NCBI RefSeq assembly: GCF_007981265.1
Contig: NZ_CP034363.1
Span: 1,736,001 to 1,800,000 of the forward strand
Direction of reading: 5' to 3'
Length of the DNA stretch: 64,000 nt
From: Pantoea sp. CCBC3-3-1
GTDB taxonomy: Bacteria > Pseudomonadota > Gammaproteobacteria > Enterobacterales > Enterobacteriaceae
Shown: positions 9,186 to 17,853 of the stretch, in pieces
Numbering within the stretch: the stretch's first letter is position 1
Layout of the letters: each line of letters starts with the position of its first letter
Notes under the pieces: model-generated
Databases searched by the model: none
What the model was told of the DNA's origin: nothing
What the model saw: the letters and a program-made list of their open reading frames with translations, nothing else
Position numbers and translations under genes: made by a program

Positions 9186-9291
9186 GCCGGTTAGCTGATT
9201 AGCCTGACCCGAGATTTATGGCTGCCTCAGCAAGCGGGGGCTTGCGTAAGCTATCGAATTTCATCAGGTCAGGCAGGAGATGAATTTTCTC

Positions 9292-10407
9292 ATGCGTATT
9301 CTTTTTGTCGGGCCACCTTTATATGGGCTTTTATACCCCGTGTTCTCGCTAGCCCAGGCTTTTCGCGTTAACGGGCATGAAGTGGTTATTGCCAGCGCGG
9401 GTAAATTTGCGCAGAAAGCGGCTGAAGCCGGTCTGGTCGCGTTTGATGCCGCGCCTGGATTTGATTCCGAGGCCGATTACCGGCGGCGGGAAGCGCTGCG
9501 CAAACAGAGCAATGCCGGCACCAAAATGGGCAACTTCTCGTTCTTCAGTGAAGAGATGGCGGACAGCCTGATGGAAATGGCAGGTGAGTGGAAGCCGGAT
9601 TTAATTGTCTACCCTCCTCTCGGCGTGGTCGGCCCTTTAATTGCGGCTAAATATAATATTCCTGTGGTTATGCACTCCGTGGGCTTTGCCCACACGCCGT
9701 GGCATATCAAAGGCGTAACCCGCTCGCTGGCCGACGCCTATGCCCGCCATGGCGTTGCCGCTCCCCCGCGCGATTTGGCGTGGATTGACGTTACGCCGCC
9801 GAGTATGAGCATTTTGCAAAATGACGGCGAGCCGGTAATTCCAATGCAATATGTTCCCTATAACGGCGGCGGCGTGTGGGAGGACTGGTGGGAACCGACG
9901 CCAGACCGCAAGCGCTTGCTGGTCAGTCTTGGCACCGTTAAGCCGATGGCCGACGGGCTGGATCTGATTTCATGGGTGATGGATTCAGCAGATGAGGTGG
10001 ATGCTGAGATCATTTTACATCTGTCCGCCAACGCGCGTTCTGACCTGCGGACACTACCCCCCAATGTGCGGCTGGTGGACTGGATCCCTATGGGCGCATT
10101 CCTGAACGGTGCCGATGGCTTTATCCATCACGGCGGCGCGGGAAATACGCTGACCGCTTTGCACGCCGGTATCCCGCAAATTGTCTTCGGCGAAGGGGCA
10201 GACCGTCCGGTGAATGCGAAGGCGGTGGTGGATCGCGGCTGCGGGATCATTCCCGGCAAGGAAGGATTGTCCAGCGACCTGGTCAATGCCTTCCTGAATA
10301 ATCACTCGCTGCGCACGGCATCAGCCGACGTTGCAGCAGAAATGGCGGCGCAGGCCAGTCCCTCTGACGTGGCTGACACTCTGATAGCCAGGCTAAACAC
10401 GCGCTGA
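9292..10407 (+). CDS. iroB: Salmochelin C-glucosyltransferase IroB
   Basis: 371 residues, the same length as E. coli/Salmonella IroB, which transfers glucose from UDP-glucose to C5 of the catechol rings of enterobactin. The N-terminus MRILFVGPPLYGLLYP and the C-terminal nucleotide-sugar motif HHGGAGNTLTALHAGIPQIV are characteristic; WIDVTPPSMSIL and PYNGGGVWE are also shared. An in-frame ATG lies 12 bases upstream (9280), directly abutting AGGAG. I chose 9292 on family length, but 9280 is possible. It is followed by iroC on the same strand after 143 bp. Confidence 0.96.
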   Translation: MRILFVGPPLYGLLYPVFSLAQAFRVNGHEVVIASAGKFAQKAAEAGLVAFDAAPGFDSEADYRRREALRKQSNAGTKMGNFSFFSEEMADSLMEMAGEWKPDLIVYPPLGVVGPLIAAKYNIPVVMHSVGFAHTPWHIKGVTRSLADAYARHGVAAPPRDLAWIDVTPPSMSILQNDGEPVIPMQYVPYNGGGVWEDWWEPTPDRKRLLVSLGTVKPMADGLDLISWVMDSADEVDAEIILHLSANARSDLRTLPPNVRLVDWIPMGAFLNGADGFIHHGGAGNTLTALHAGIPQIVFGEGADRPVNAKAVVDRGCGIIPGKEGLSSDLVNAFLNNHSLRTASADVAAEMAAQASPSDVADTLIARLNTR

Positions 10408-10430
10408 CCGTCAACGCTACGCCAGTGACG

Positions 10431-10464
10431 GGCTGCCTGCGGCTGAGGAAGAGCAAAGGCAGCC
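10431..10464 (+). other. Hairpin between iroB and iroC
   Basis: GGCTGCCT (10431-10438) and AGGCAGCC (10457-10464) form an 8-bp perfect stem with an 18-nt loop. No T-run follows, so it may attenuate or protect the iroB-iroC transcript rather than terminate it. Role inferred only. Confidence 0.4.
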
Positions 10465-10550
10465 TGCACTGAAGTCATTAACCCGATTTACCTGAGTACG
10501 GCATAACGGTTGCACTCAGGAATTTTTCTCTAGCAGATGAAGGAGGCGCG

Positions 10551-13500
10551 ATGCCCACTGCTCATTCTCCAAAGCCAGCTGGCTGGATTGTACGTCTTGC
10601 TGGCGTGTGCTGGGAACGTAAGAAGTTAAGCCTGATTGTCATCTTTGCCTCGGTGTCGACCATTCTCCTCGCCGCGCTAACGCCACTACTGACCCGACAG
10701 GCGGTAAACGATGCGTTAGCCGGTGATACGACAAGATTGCCCTGGCTCGCCTGCGGGCTGCTGTTTATTGCGCTGTTCGATTTCATCGGCAACTACGTGC
10801 GCCGCGGCTATGCCGGAGAACTGTCGCTATGGGTTCAGCACACTTTGCGGGGCCGCGCCTTCGACAGCATTCAACAGCTGGATGGCGCCGGTCAGGACGC
10901 GCTGCGCACAGGACAGGTAATTTCACGCACCAACAGCGATCTTCAACAGATGCACGTGCTGTTGCAGATGAGCCCGGTGCCGCTGGCCGTTCTGACCTAT
11001 TACATTGCCGGCCTTGCGGTGATGTTATGGATGTCGCCACCCATGACGCTGATCGTGGTCGTTGTGCTTGCGGGCCTGGCGTTTACCGCACTTAGCGCAC
11101 GCCGTCGGGTTTTTGCGCAGACAGGTCAGGCTTCCGACCGGCTCGCTAACCTGACAGAGCACATGCGTGAAGTACTGACGCAGATCGCCATCGTTAAATC
11201 CTGCGTGGCCGAGTTAGGCGAAATGAAGTGGCTGGATCGCCAGTCACGAAAGATGGTGCGCGTGCGTATTGGTTCGGCAATCGCTCAGGCCATGCCGGGC
11301 GCGACGATGCTGGCGCTGCCGGTGCTCGGCCAGATCGTGCTGCTGGGCTTTGGTGGATGGTCAGTGATGGCCGGACGGATTGACCTCGGAACCTTCGTGG
11401 CCTTTGCCGGTTTCCTCGCCATGCTGACCGGCCCAACCCGTGTCTTCGCCTCGTTCCTGGTGATTGCGCAGCGTACCCAGGCTTCTGTTGAGCGCGTTTT
11501 CACCCTGATCGACACCAGGCCGCAAATGCAGGATGGCGTTGAGCAGGTGGCGGGTAAGGTGACAGGTCTTGAACTGGAAAGCGTCGGATTTAACTACGGC
11601 AACGGCGCTGACGTCTTAAACGAAGTGTCCTTTTCCATCAGCGCGGGAGAGACGGTGGCGATAGTCGGCGCATCGGGTTCGGGTAAATCAACCCTGCTGA
11701 TGCTGCTCGCGCGTTTCTACGATACCACCCGCGGTAAGCTGTGGCTTAAAACGGATCAGGGCAGGCAGAACATCGCCGAACTGCGGCTGGATGCGCTGCG
11801 TCGGGCGGTTGGCGTGGTGTTTGAAGATACCTTCCTGTTTGCCGGTACGGTCGCTGAAAATATTGCCTATGGTCATCCGCAAGCGACCGAAGAGGACATC
11901 CGGCGTGCCGCCGATGCGGCTGGCGCGACCGGGTTTATCTCAGCGCTGCCGAAAGGATTTAAAACGCCGCTTGCCGAACGTGCGACCAATCTTTCCGGCG
12001 GACAGCGACAGCGCCTTGCGCTTGCCCGCGCGTTGCTTACGGCGCCGGGTTTATTGATCCTTGACGACACCACCTCGGCGGTGGACGCCGGCACCGAGGC
12101 AGAGATCAACGCGGCGCTTAGTGGCTATGCCGACGATGAGCATATGCTGATGGTGATCGCCCGTCGTCGTTCGACTTTGCAGCTCGCCAGCAAGATTGTG
12201 GTGCTGGAAGAAGGGCGCGTCGCTGATATCGGCACTCAGGCTGAACTTGAGGCACGATCGCCAGCATTCCGCTCGCTGATGTCCGGCTCAGGGGAATTCC
12301 TCGAAGGATCTGCCCGTTCAACCGCCGTACTCTGGCCGGAATCAGAGGTATCTGAAGCCGCTACGGCGGATGAAAATGCGGAGGGGACGGCTAACGCGCG
12401 GGAAGGTTTCCGTGAACGCATGACCCGCGTCCCGGAGCGGGCAGTAAAAATGGCGCAGGAAGGCAAAGGAAAGCGGGTCGCCTCGCTGGTCAGGCCGGTG
12501 ATGTGGATGTTTATTGCTGCTGCTCTGCTGATTGCGATTGACTCCGCTGCCAGCGTTGGCGTACTGGTGCTGCTGCAACGGGGCATCGACCTGGGCGTAG
12601 CCGGGGGCAACCTGACGCTGATCGGTATTTGCGCTGCCTGTGCGCTGTTGCTGGTCGCGATCGGCTGGTGCTGCTACTCATTGCAGACCATCATCTCATC
12701 GCGTGCCGCAGAAACCGTGCAGCATACGGTGCGCTTACGAAGCTTTGGGCATCTGTTACGCCTGGCGCTGCCTTACCATGAGCAGCAGGCTGATACCCGA
12801 CTAACCCGCATGACGGTTGACGTCGATGCGCTGGCGCGGTTCCTGCAAAACGGCCTCGCCGGCACGGCAACCAGCCTGATTACCATGGGCGCGATTGCCG
12901 TCGCGATGTTCTGGCTCGATCCGGTGCTGGCGCTGGTGGCGCTGGGTGCGGTTCCGGTGGTCATTATCGCCACGCTGATTTACCGTCGTTTGAGCTCGCC
13001 CGCCTATGCGCAGGCCCGCTTAGAGATTGGTAAAGTGAACAGTACCCTGCAGGAGAAAGTCTCCGGGCTGCGCACGGTGCAGTCGCATGGTCAGCAGGAT
13101 GCGGAAGCCGCCAAACTTCGTAAGCTGTCGGATCGCTTCCGCGCCACCCGCGTGCGTGCGCAGAAGTACCTGGCGGTCTACTTCCCTTTCCTGACGTTCT
13201 GTACGGAAGCGTCTTACGCTGCGGTGCTGCTGGTTGGCGCATCCCGCGTGGCCGAGGGGCAGCTCACCGCGGGCGTGCTGGCAGCCTTCTTCCTGCTGCT
13301 TGGGCAGTTCTATGGGCCCGTTCAGCAGCTCTCCGGCATTGTCGATTCTTACCAGCAGGCCTCGGCCAGCGGCAGGCATATCGATGAATTGCTGGCAACC
13401 GAAGGCGCAGAGCAGGTACAGCCATCGGCTCCGTCGTCAGTTGTTCCTCTGCACGGCGATCTGACGCTGGATCAGGTCACGTTCCATTACCCGGGCAGCA

Positions 13501-14252
13501 ACGAGAAAGCGCTGGATAAGCTTAACCTCTCCATCCCGGCAGGCTCGGTCGTGGCGGTGGTCGGAGCCAGCGGCGCGGGCAAGTCGACAATGGTTAAACT
13601 GATTGCCGGTCTTTACGTTCCTTCAGCAGGCCAAATTCGCGTTGGCGGACGCTCGGTTAATGAGATGCCGCTGGCAGACTACCGTTCCCAGGTGGGTCTG
13701 GTCGAGCAGGATGTGGCATTGTTTAGCGGCGATATCGCGGAGAATATTCGCTATGCGCGGCCGGAGAGTACCGATCGGGAAGTGGAAAATGCGGCTCGCC
13801 AGGCCGGGCTGTTAGCGACGGTGCGAGCGCTGCCGCAGGGATTCAGAACGCCGGTGAGTCACGGTGGCGCAGGATTGTCGGCAGGGCAGCGTCAGCTTAT
13901 CGCTTTGGCTCGCGCGCACCTTGCCAATGCGCATGTTCTGCTGCTTGACGAGGCGACGGCACGTTTGGACCGCGCTTCTGAAGAGGCGCTAATGACCTCG
14001 CTGGCCGACGGTGCTCGTCAGCATGGACGTACGGCGCTGGTGGTGGCGCATCGGCTCACCACCGCCTGTCGATGCGATCGGATCGCCGTCATGGCCGCAG
14101 GCCGCGTCGTCGAATATGGCTCGCACGCTGAACTGCTGGCAGTGGATGGCCTTTACGCACGTCTGTGGCATGAAAGTACGGGCAAGGCCCAGGGATCCCG
14201 AACGGCGGCGGCACAGACCATCGAAGAAGGAATTGAAGAGGTATTATCCTGA
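10551..14252 (+). CDS. iroC: Salmochelin ABC exporter IroC
   Basis: 1233-residue single-chain ABC exporter (membrane-NBD-membrane-NBD), the family layout of IroC, which exports salmochelin across the inner membrane. Walker A motifs are GASGSGKST (about residue 373) and GASGAGKST (about 1005). NBD1 has the canonical signature LSGGQRQR, but its Walker B ends in DD instead of DE and its H-loop reads IARRRS, lacking the histidine. NBD2 has DE and AHRL but a changed signature LSAGQ. The three changes fall in the same composite ATP site, so one site is probably degenerate. AGGAGG lies six bases before the ATG. Start and end are clear. Confidence 0.93.
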   Translation: MPTAHSPKPAGWIVRLAGVCWERKKLSLIVIFASVSTILLAALTPLLTRQAVNDALAGDTTRLPWLACGLLFIALFDFIGNYVRRGYAGELSLWVQHTLRGRAFDSIQQLDGAGQDALRTGQVISRTNSDLQQMHVLLQMSPVPLAVLTYYIAGLAVMLWMSPPMTLIVVVVLAGLAFTALSARRRVFAQTGQASDRLANLTEHMREVLTQIAIVKSCVAELGEMKWLDRQSRKMVRVRIGSAIAQAMPGATMLALPVLGQIVLLGFGGWSVMAGRIDLGTFVAFAGFLAMLTGPTRVFASFLVIAQRTQASVERVFTLIDTRPQMQDGVEQVAGKVTGLELESVGFNYGNGADVLNEVSFSISAGETVAIVGASGSGKSTLLMLLARFYDTTRGKLWLKTDQGRQNIAELRLDALRRAVGVVFEDTFLFAGTVAENIAYGHPQATEEDIRRAADAAGATGFISALPKGFKTPLAERATNLSGGQRQRLALARALLTAPGLLILDDTTSAVDAGTEAEINAALSGYADDEHMLMVIARRRSTLQLASKIVVLEEGRVADIGTQAELEARSPAFRSLMSGSGEFLEGSARSTAVLWPESEVSEAATADENAEGTANAREGFRERMTRVPERAVKMAQEGKGKRVASLVRPVMWMFIAAALLIAIDSAASVGVLVLLQRGIDLGVAGGNLTLIGICAACALLLVAIGWCCYSLQTIISSRAAETVQHTVRLRSFGHLLRLALPYHEQQADTRLTRMTVDVDALARFLQNGLAGTATSLITMGAIAVAMFWLDPVLALVALGAVPVVIIATLIYRRLSSPAYAQARLEIGKVNSTLQEKVSGLRTVQSHGQQDAEAAKLRKLSDRFRATRVRAQKYLAVYFPFLTFCTEASYAAVLLVGASRVAEGQLTAGVLAAFFLLLGQFYGPVQQLSGIVDSYQQASASGRHIDELLATEGAEQVQPSAPSSVVPLHGDLTLDQVTFHYPGSNEKALDKLNLSIPAGSVVAVVGASGAGKSTMVKLIAGLYVPSAGQIRVGGRSVNEMPLADYRSQVGLVEQDVALFSGDIAENIRYARPESTDREVENAARQAGLLATVRALPQGFRTPVSHGGAGLSAGQRQLIALARAHLANAHVLLLDEATARLDRASEEALMTSLADGARQHGRTALVVAHRLTTACRCDRIAVMAAGRVVEYGSHAELLAVDGLYARLWHESTGKAQGSRTAAAQTIEEGIEEVLS

Positions 14253-14267
14253 AGCGGTAATATTGCT

Positions 14268-14304
14268 GCCACCTCATCAGAAAAAGGCTATCTGGTGAGG
14301 TGGC
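14268..14304. terminator. Stem-loop between convergent iroC and iroE
   Basis: A 13-bp stem (14268-14280 with 14292-14304, one G-T type mismatch) and an 11-nt loop sit in the 81-bp gap between convergent genes. There is no long U-tract in either direction. Placement suggests a two-way terminator. Confidence 0.55.
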
Positions 14305-14333
14305 TGCTGAAAAGCCTAAACCGGAGGCGCGCT

Positions 14334-15275
14334 TTACCGGGGAACCGGTGGTGCATTGCTGGCGGGATTTTCTGCCATATTCAGCAATGCCTGCTGGAAC
14401 CCAGCGTTGAACGTCTGGCCATGCGTGAGTTCAGGATGGGACCAATACCCGGCAGGCAGTCCAGCCTTGTGAAGCAGTGACAGCGTAGCGCGGATTTTAT
14501 CCTGCACATCCGCAGCGGGTGCCTGCGGGTTTTTGCTGGAGGCGGGACTTCCTTCAATAAACCAGAGCTGCTTGTGGTCGTATTGCTGACGGTTGACGGC
14601 CCCGAGCATTTTAAGTAAATCAACATATTCACTGTTTAACGTCGGACTGGTCGAATAAAAAACAGTAAATAACGACGAGGACAAATAGGCGTTAAGCACA
14701 TACAGGCCGCCGAGAGAATGTCCCCAAACCCCACGTTTATGTGTATCAATGTTCAAGCCTCGTTCCGCAACGGGTGCGATTGTCGCTTCCAGCAGATGTT
14801 GGAAAATGATACTGCCGCCGCACTCTCTGCTGCGCTGCTGTTGGCAAGGCTTACCCCTTGCTGTCACCGGTGGCGTGTAGTCAAACGATCGGGCGTTAAG
14901 CTCAAAAGGCTCAACCGTCTGATAACCTACCGCGGCGATAACCGGTGGATTATTTTCTGACAGTTTCTTCAGTAATGGCTCAGATAATCTGTCCATCACC
15001 GCATTCCCATCCAGCAGGTAAAGGATCGGAAAGCCGGACGGCGGCGGCGTTTTATTGGGCACGCCGGTCCAGACTTTGTAATGCCTTTTGCCATCCGCAG
15101 AGTCGAATTCGTTAACGGAGAAGTGATAAAACAGGGATCCTTTATCCGCGATATTGGGGCCAAGCGGGGTCATATCGGGTCTGGCATCACTCTTTATGGC
15201 AAACAGGAAGGTAAAGAAGAAGGCGGCAAGACGTAAAGCATTGCGGCAGTTTTTGTGGTTTAACCGGTAACTCAT
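14334..15275 (-). CDS. iroE: Periplasmic salmochelin esterase IroE
   Basis: 313-residue alpha/beta hydrolase; IroE linearises enterobactin and salmochelin, acting in the periplasm. It has an N-terminal hydrophobic segment (LRLAAFFFTFLFA, about residues 16-28) serving as signal or anchor, YLLDGNAV, and nucleophile motif GHSLGG. An active-site histidine probably lies in PELTHGQTF. The ATG at 15275 has GAGAG eight bases upstream; the longer frame overlaps iroN and is rejected. It follows iroN by 82 bp on the same strand, so co-transcription under iron control is likely. In Salmonella iroE belongs to the iroBCDE operon. Confidence 0.92.
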   Translation of the reverse strand: MSYRLNHKNCRNALRLAAFFFTFLFAIKSDARPDMTPLGPNIADKGSLFYHFSVNEFDSADGKRHYKVWTGVPNKTPPPSGFPILYLLDGNAVMDRLSEPLLKKLSENNPPVIAAVGYQTVEPFELNARSFDYTPPVTARGKPCQQQRSRECGGSIIFQHLLEATIAPVAERGLNIDTHKRGVWGHSLGGLYVLNAYLSSSLFTVFYSTSPTLNSEYVDLLKMLGAVNRQQYDHKQLWFIEGSPASSKNPQAPAADVQDKIRATLSLLHKAGLPAGYWSHPELTHGQTFNAGFQQALLNMAENPASNAPPVPR

Positions 15276-15357
15276 TGACACACTCTCACCATTTACTCTT
15301 TCTCGAATGCTGCGGAGCGGTTCCCGCAGCTTTATCAAACCGATCCCAGCTTCGGGA

Positions 15358-17646
15358 TCAGAAATGCAGGCCCAGCTCCATATAATAAGTGCGGCCCGGT
15401 TCATTATAGGTATTGGCACCCGCGCCCCACAGGTATGCACCTGTTGTCGCGTTTCCGGTGCTTTGGGCGTTGCCTTCACGGAAGTGACGTTTATCGAACA
15501 GGTTATCAATACCGGCCGTGACATCCATATATTTCGTCACGGCATAGGTGCCGCTTACGCCAACCAGCGCATAAGGCTTAACCTGCCGGGTTTCGCTGCC
15601 GGAGGTGGCTTCTCCTTTGTAGTTATATTTTTTCGGCTTCTGGCGGCCGTACCAGGTTAGCGTTCCCTGCAAGGAGAGATCGTTCGTGGCCTGCCAGTCC
15701 AGCGTCGAGTTGATGGTGTATTTCGGGATGATCGACAGGTAATCGCCGGTGGTTTTGTTTTGGTTTTCGATAATATAAGTGAAGTTGTTTTTCATCGAAA
15801 CGGACCCGGCGATCGGGAAGTTAAGCGTCCCTTCCAACCCCTCAACCACCGCTTTAGGTACGTTTTCCCACTTATAAACATCCGAGGTGCCGTTGGTGTA
15901 TTCCGCCGAATAACCCGCTTCGATTTTGTCGTGGTAGTCGTTGCGATACCAGGTCAGACCGGCCTGCACCTCTTCGTGGTGATACTCAATGCCAATCTCT
16001 TTATTGACGCTGGTCTCCGCCTTCAGATCGCTATTTCCCTGTAGGTAGCAGTAGCCGGCGCTGTCATAGCAGCCCTGGCCTTTACTGAATAACAGATAGT
16101 TAGGATTGGTCTGGTACAGGTTCGGCGCTTTCCAGGCACGGGCAATACCCAGCTTCAAAGTGAAATCGCTGCCCAATTCCTGCGATAAATTCAGCGCCGG
16201 ACTCCAGTTGCTTCCGGTGATGCTCTGATGATTAAAACGGATACCCGGCGTCAGCAGCGTTGAATCCGTCAGTTCAATATTGTCTTCGGTGTAGAGGCCA
16301 TAGATATCGGCCGAGCTGTAGATATTACGCCCCGAGTCAGCAATTCCCTCTACCGAGCCTCCGGCCGTGGTAGATTCAGTATTCGACGAGGGATCTCGCA
16401 TCGCCTGATGATTCATCTCCGCGCCCAGCGTTAGCGTCTGGTTAACCCACAGGTCGAAGGGAATATTCACATCTGAATGTAGGTTAGTGTCATACAGCGT
16501 GATGGTGGAGAAACCTTCGTCAGAGGGGCTGAAGATCCCGGCGATCCCACCCGATAATCCCTCATTGAGCCGGGTATTACGCGTCTTTTCAAACTGAACG
16601 TAGTTGCTGGTGGTCACGCCGTTATCCCACGCCCCGGTATATTTCAGGCTGAGCGACTGACGATAAAGCACGTTTGTTTCTTTGCCGTAATATTTCTTCA
16701 CCAGCGCATTGCTGTTGGTGTTCTGCGTATCACCCGCATAGAGATTGCCCTGACGGCTAAAGCCGGTATCCAGCTCCAGCGCCTGCTGCGGCATAAATTC
16801 CCAGCGCAGGGCGGAATGGATATCTTTATTAATAAAGCCTTCGCGACCTGACGGATAAGATCCGGCATAGGATCCGATACGCGGCGTGGTGTGGCTTTCA
16901 TTTATATCCTGGGCATCTGCCTGCGTTTTATTCCAGTTGCCATACAGGCGCAGGGTAAGATTATCCGCCAGCGCGCCGCTTAAGCTGGCGTTATAACGTT
17001 TGGTGGTGCCCTCAGATTTATGCTCCGGCATATTGAGGTAGGTATTAAAGTTACCGTGCCAGGCATCTGTTGTCGGTTTGGTAATAATATTTACCACGCC
17101 GCCCATTGCGCCATTGCCGTAGAGCGCTGCGGCCGGGCCACGGATAACCTCAATGTGGTCGATCATTTCCGGCGGCACCCAGTTGGTGTCGCCGCGAGTA
17201 TCACGCTCGTCGCTCCAGCCAAACCGCACCGAATTACGGCTGCCGACCGGCATACCATCAACCAGAATGAGGGTATTTTCCGGGCCCATGCCACGAATAT
17301 CAATTTGTCGGTTATTACCGCGCTGACCGCTGTTGGAGTTGCCGGTAAGATTTACGCCAGGCATGGTGCGAATAATCTCAGCGACGTCACGTTGAATGGG
17401 ATGCTTTTTAATGGCCTGACTGTCGATAATGGAGACGCCGGGCGCCTGTAATGTCTGTTCCCTGGCCGTGACGACCAGCGTATTTTCGCTGCTGCTTTTA
17501 TTATTAGTAACAGCCAGTTCGTTACTATTTTCTTTATTACTGGTCTGCTGTTTAATCCCTGTATTTTCATTGGCCATTGCCAGAGAAAATCCCTGACTGC
17601 ATGCAATAAGCGAAGCCAGTAAAGAATATTTATACGCAATTTTCAT
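15358..17646 (-). CDS. iroN: TonB-dependent catecholate siderophore receptor, IroN/FepA family
   Basis: 762-residue outer-membrane receptor. It has a signal peptide cleaved about residue 25 (AMA-NE), a long low-complexity Asn/Ser/Lys N-terminal stretch, and a TonB box NTLVVTA. The plug domain shows the signature IRTMPGVNLTGNS...RQIDIRGMGPENTLILVDG, and a 22-strand barrel ends in the terminal phenylalanine YMELGLHF. The plug signature is shared by IroN, FepA and PirA; location in the iro locus favours salmochelin or enterobactin uptake. The ATG at 17646 precedes a good signal peptide. Base composition is lower in G+C at the 5' end. A Fur box lies 47 bp upstream. Confidence 0.88.
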   Translation of the reverse strand: MKIAYKYSLLASLIACSQGFSLAMANENTGIKQQTSNKENSNELAVTNNKSSSENTLVVTAREQTLQAPGVSIIDSQAIKKHPIQRDVAEIIRTMPGVNLTGNSNSGQRGNNRQIDIRGMGPENTLILVDGMPVGSRNSVRFGWSDERDTRGDTNWVPPEMIDHIEVIRGPAAALYGNGAMGGVVNIITKPTTDAWHGNFNTYLNMPEHKSEGTTKRYNASLSGALADNLTLRLYGNWNKTQADAQDINESHTTPRIGSYAGSYPSGREGFINKDIHSALRWEFMPQQALELDTGFSRQGNLYAGDTQNTNSNALVKKYYGKETNVLYRQSLSLKYTGAWDNGVTTSNYVQFEKTRNTRLNEGLSGGIAGIFSPSDEGFSTITLYDTNLHSDVNIPFDLWVNQTLTLGAEMNHQAMRDPSSNTESTTAGGSVEGIADSGRNIYSSADIYGLYTEDNIELTDSTLLTPGIRFNHQSITGSNWSPALNLSQELGSDFTLKLGIARAWKAPNLYQTNPNYLLFSKGQGCYDSAGYCYLQGNSDLKAETSVNKEIGIEYHHEEVQAGLTWYRNDYHDKIEAGYSAEYTNGTSDVYKWENVPKAVVEGLEGTLNFPIAGSVSMKNNFTYIIENQNKTTGDYLSIIPKYTINSTLDWQATNDLSLQGTLTWYGRQKPKKYNYKGEATSGSETRQVKPYALVGVSGTYAVTKYMDVTAGIDNLFDKRHFREGNAQSTGNATTGAYLWGAGANTYNEPGRTYYMELGLHF

Positions 17647-17692
17647 AATGGTATTAAACACCTGCCTGTGTGCTATAAATGAAAACACAAAC

Positions 17693-17711
17693 TATAATGA
17701 GAATGATTATT
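17693..17711 (-). promoter_or_regulatory. Fur box upstream of iroN
   Basis: ATAATGAGAATGATTATT region: 15 of 19 bases match the classical Fur consensus and 12 of 14 defined bases match the 7-1-7 form. It lies 47-65 bp before the iroN start, where it would block the promoter. It predicts iron repression of iroN-iroE. Confidence 0.8.
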
Positions 17712-17774
17712 AATTACAATCAACTCTTTTCCGGCAGGATGAGATAAGGCTAATGCATTTCGTTTATTCAGCAT

Positions 17775-17822
17775 AAAAAAACTGCTCCTGACTCAGTTGA
17801 TTACCAACTTTTCGGGAGCAGT
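17775..17822 (-). terminator. Terminator after flgN
   Basis: The outer 8-bp stem (17781-17788 with 17815-17822) encloses a smaller AGTTG/CAACT stem. On the minus strand it is followed by a T-run at 17775-17780. It marks the end of the flgA/flgM-flgN transcript next to the iron locus. Confidence 0.75.
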
Positions 17823-17853
17823 TCAGGAAGTGGGGCGCAGGTAATGCGCTGGC

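Larger units (their letters stand above)
8350..9291. promoter_or_regulatory. Divergent iroD-iroB intergenic region (AT-rich)
   Basis: About 940 bp between divergent iroD and iroB. The first half (8400-8760) is much richer in A+T than everything around it. It holds a 34-bp-period degenerate repeat array, a Fur-like match, a weak 82-codon ORF and a long interrupted inverted repeat close to iroB, each listed separately. Promoters for both genes must lie here, but I cannot assign -35/-10 elements with confidence. Confidence 0.6.

Noticed and set aside
15276..15524. Longer iroE reading into iroN
   Set aside because: It would be antisense-frame overlap with the end of iroN, and the internal ATG is directly before a proper signal/anchor segment.
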